From contig JABGUO010000115.1 in NCBI GenBank assembly GCA_018646565.1, positions 1 to 6,858 of the forward strand: DNA of 6,858 bases, given 5' to 3'. Positions 6,357 through 6,858 of this stretch are shown here, in pieces. The DNA comes from Opitutia bacterium (lineage in GTDB: Bacteria > Verrucomicrobiota > Verrucomicrobiia > Opitutales > Seribacteraceae). Every line of letters starts with the position of its first letter. The first letter of the stretch is position 1. The notes below the pieces were generated by a model, which saw only the letters and a program-made list of their open reading frames with translations, ran no database searches and was not told where the DNA came from. Both the position numbers and the translations under genes were made by a program.

Positions 6357-6858
6357 ATGAACTACGCACGTTCTGCCGTATTGGTTGCTCTCTTTTCCAC
6401 CATCTCACTTCTAGTAAGCGGAACGCCCGTTGTATGCACAGACAAACTGAGGCCCAGCTTGGAATCACAACTTTCTCAACACTCCGACCTATCGGCTAAA
6501 GAAGGAGCTAAGCATTTAGAAATTTATCTTAGAGAAAACGGGTATCCCTTTGCACAAGCTGTGGTGGGAAATATAGAAGGTAGAAATGTCATTCTTATTA
6601 AAGAAGGTAAAGTAGGTAAGGCTACTGTGACTGGTAATAAGCACCTTTCAAAGGATGGAATACTCAAAAACCTCGATTGGGAACCGGGAAATTCATTTGA
6701 CTACGGAAAATTTCAAAGAAATGCGTCCAAATTAAATCAAAACCGATTCATCGTTGTGGATGCAAAACTTTCACCCAAAAGGTCTAAGGATGGAGAAATC
6801 TTAGTTGATGCTGATTTTAAAGTGAAGGATCGTCTTCCTGTCTCGGCAAACCTAGGTC
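6357..6858 (+). CDS. ShlB/FhaC/HecB-like outer-membrane transporter, two-partner secretion TpsB (3' truncated)
   Basis: The frame runs open from an ATG at 6357 to the window edge, giving 167 residues of a protein that is usually 500-600. Residues 1-22 are a signal peptide (MNYARSAVLVALFSTISLLVSG, Arg at 5, hydrophobic core 7-20). Residues about 47-93 resemble the first POTRA domain (helix KHLEIYLRENGYPFAQAVV, strands NVILIKEGKVGKATVTGN). Residues about 94-158 resemble the second POTRA, with the family-typical run DYGKFQRNASKLNQNRFIVVDAKLSP (115-140) and DADFKVKDRLPV (151-162). The FKVKDRLPVSANLG end is where TpsB proteins enter the beta barrel. TpsB proteins sit in the outer membrane and export one large TpsA exoprotein through the barrel. 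A BamA/TamA-type POTRA protein is the alternative, but the 'LNQNRF' and 'VKDRLPV' pattern favours TpsB. No Shine-Dalgarno sequence precedes the ATG; the leader is pyrimidine-rich. The C27 in the N-terminal region lacks a lipobox. Confidence 0.8.
   Translation, partial: MNYARSAVLVALFSTISLLVSGTPVVCTDKLRPSLESQLSQHSDLSAKEGAKHLEIYLRENGYPFAQAVVGNIEGRNVILIKEGKVGKATVTGNKHLSKDGILKNLDWEPGNSFDYGKFQRNASKLNQNRFIVVDAKLSPKRSKDGEILVDADFKVKDRLPVSANLG

Overview
The window looks like ordinary chromosome from a Gram-negative bacterium. The last gene encodes an outer-membrane transporter of the two-partner secretion type, and the gene before it encodes a small exported protein. Base composition is moderate and AT-leaning by eye. 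Most start codons lack a Shine-Dalgarno sequence. The UvrA variant, the glutaredoxin type and the two-partner secretion protein together remind me of Verrucomicrobiota (Opitutae-like). That is an inference from recall, not a demonstrated assignment.

Layout: (1) Bases 1-723, plus strand: the C-terminal part of a class I PLP-dependent aminotransferase, whose start lies before the window. (2) Bases 724-778: a short convergent spacer with a GC-rich hairpin. (3) Bases 779-4848, minus strand: a two-gene unit transcribed right to left, uvrA (nucleotide excision repair) followed after 8 bases by an AI-2E/PerM-family membrane protein. (4) Bases 4849-4947: a divergent intergenic region with a plausible uvrA promoter. 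(5) Bases 4948-5217, plus: a small glutaredoxin with a CPWC active site. (6) Bases 5264-5563, minus: a 99-residue Dabb (stress-responsive alpha/beta barrel) protein, convergent with the glutaredoxin. (7) Bases 5699-6136, plus: a small exported coiled-coil protein of unknown function. (8) Bases 6137-6356: a 220-base spacer with a weak terminator-like hairpin, a nested inverted repeat and a pyrimidine-rich leader. (9) Bases 6357-6858, plus: the N-terminal part (signal peptide and POTRA region) of a ShlB/FhaC/HecB-like outer-membrane protein, cut by the window end.

The genes do not form one pathway. They are housekeeping and stress genes (amino-acid metabolism, DNA repair, thiol redox) followed by an envelope/secretion locus that begins near the right edge. 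I see no RNA genes, mobile elements, CRISPR arrays or phage genes, and no convincing undescribed system. The points most worth a second look are the divergent N-terminal region of UvrA, the unrecognised exported coiled-coil protein, and the structured leader of the two-partner secretion gene.
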